DNA of 5,434 nt from Myxococcales bacterium. GTDB lineage: Bacteria; Myxococcota_A; Polyangia; Fen-1088. The notes under the pieces are model-generated. The model was not told where the DNA came from. It saw only the letters and a list, made by a program, of their open reading frames with translations, and did not search any database. The translations under genes and the position numbers were made by a program. Positions 4,752-5,434 of the stretch are shown piece by piece. Position 1 is the stretch's first letter. Every line of letters begins with the position of its first letter. The stretch is from assembly GCA_003170035.1 (NCBI GenBank), contig PMZX01000182.1, positions 1 to 5,434 of the forward strand, given 5' to 3'.

Positions 4752-5434
4752 ATGGCTGACGAACGTGAGCTGATTGCCGAACGAGAGCGCAAGGTCAGCG
4801 AGATCCGCGCTGCCGGGCTCAACCCCTATGCCAACGGCTTCTGCCCCACGTCGACGGCGCGCTCGATCCACGACTGGTTCGAGAAAGGAGCGGATCGCGA
4901 ACGACCTCCTGAGGGCACGGGCGATGATGGCCGCGTGTCGGTCGCCGGTCGCATCGTCGCGCTCCGCAGTTTCGGCAAGGCGGCGTTCGCCAAGATCCGC
5001 GACCGCACCGGGGAGATCCAGGTCTGGGTCAAGCTGGATGTGGTGGGCGAGCAGACCTTCGACCTGTGGAAGCTGGCCGAGCGCGGCGACTTTGTCGGGG
5101 TCGAAGGACCGGCGAGCCTGCTGACCAAGACCAAGGCAGGCGAGGACAGTGTGATCGCGGACCGCGTGCACATCCTCACCAAGGCGACGCGCCCCTTGCC
5201 CGAGAAGTGGCACGGCCTGCAGGACATGGAGATCCGCTACCGCCAGCGCTACCTGGACCTGGTGACCAACCCCGAGGTGTTCGAGGTGTTCCGCAAACGC
5301 ACCCAGATCGTGCGCCATCTGCGCCGCTTTCTCGACCAGCGTGACTTCGTCGAGGTGGAGACGCCGATGATGCACACCGTGCTCGGTGGCGCGGCGGCGC
5401 GGCCCTTTCGCACCCACCACAACGCGCTCGCGCT
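4752..5434 (+). CDS. lysS: Lysyl-tRNA synthetase, class II, N-terminal part (3' end outside window)
   Basis: This frame is open from ATG 4752 to the window edge and gives 227 residues, a bit under half of a usual bacterial LysRS (about 500). The enzyme attaches lysine to tRNA-Lys in the cytoplasm using ATP. Residues 1-55 form the N-terminal helical part (RERKVSEIRAAGLNPYANGF). Residues 60-145 are the OB-fold anticodon-binding domain (VSVAGRIVALRSFGKAAFAKIRDRTGEIQ in two adjoining blocks, then RGDFVGVEG). The junction RPLPEKWHGLQDMEIRYRQR (147-166) is a LysRS hallmark. Class II motif 1 lies around 184-205 and ends in VETP with the invariant Pro205. GGAAARPFRTHHNALA (212-227) is the start of the substrate-binding region. 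Motifs 2 and 3 are beyond the window. A candidate SD (AAAAGG) supports the start. It follows prfB by 116 bases, the same gene order as E. coli prfB-lysS. The GC-rich minus-strand open frames across it are shadows. Confidence 0.96.
   Translation, partial: MADERELIAERERKVSEIRAAGLNPYANGFCPTSTARSIHDWFEKGADRERPPEGTGDDGRVSVAGRIVALRSFGKAAFAKIRDRTGEIQVWVKLDVVGEQTFDLWKLAERGDFVGVEGPASLLTKTKAGEDSVIADRVHILTKATRPLPEKWHGLQDMEIRYRQRYLDLVTNPEVFEVFRKRTQIVRHLRRFLDQRDFVEVETPMMHTVLGGAAARPFRTHHNALA

Noticed and set aside
4749..5420. Minus-strand open frame (223 codons) opposite lysS
   Set aside because: The + frame from 4752 encodes unmistakable LysRS blocks; the minus frame is an antisense shadow.

Overview
The window is a GC-rich, densely packed bacterial chromosome segment with every gene on the + strand. 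Five genes are supported: the 3' end of an MgtA/MgtB-type P-type Mg2+ ATPase, a membrane-anchored Ser/Thr kinase-like protein with a C-terminal TPR region, a gamma-carbonic-anhydrase-family protein, peptide chain release factor 2 (prfB, with a programmed +1 frameshift), and the 5' part of lysyl-tRNA synthetase (lysS). The Pkn-style domain layout (cytosolic kinase fold, one membrane segment, Ala/Pro linker, TPR) and the wording of the kinase motifs suggest a myxobacterium-like (Myxococcota or former deltaproteobacterial) genome. This is an inference from style, not a proven assignment.

Layout: the Mg2+ ATPase ends at 967. After 28 bases comes the kinase-like gene (996-2831), then after 14 bases the gamma-CA gene (2846-3472), then after 10 bases prfB (3483-4635, frameshift at 3552-3558). 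A longer gap of 116 bases with lower GC (4636-4751) follows, then lysS runs off the right edge. No convincing intrinsic terminator was seen in any gap, so the first four genes could be read as one unit. The prfB-lysS pair is a well-known neighbourhood in many bacteria and forms a translation module: termination at UGA/UAA plus lysine charging.

Most interesting points: (1) the kinase-like protein has lost the beta3 Lys, the alphaC Glu, the HRD Asp and the catalytic-loop Asn, and its glycine loop is shortened, yet the fold landmarks remain. It is therefore predicted to be a pseudokinase whose C-terminal TPR region would lie outside the cytoplasmic membrane. (2) prfB carries the classic autoregulatory frameshift signal, with an internal SD-like run, CTT slip codon and TGA; simple ORF calling would miss the start. 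(3) The prfB-lysS gap holds a 15/19-matching direct repeat, with DnaA-box-like cores and a bulged inverted repeat between the copies. (4) Three of the four visible starts lack a recognisable Shine-Dalgarno sequence. I see no CRISPR array, tRNA, rRNA, insertion sequence or phage gene. Nothing here clearly amounts to a new multi-gene system; the pseudokinase is the best candidate for undescribed biology.
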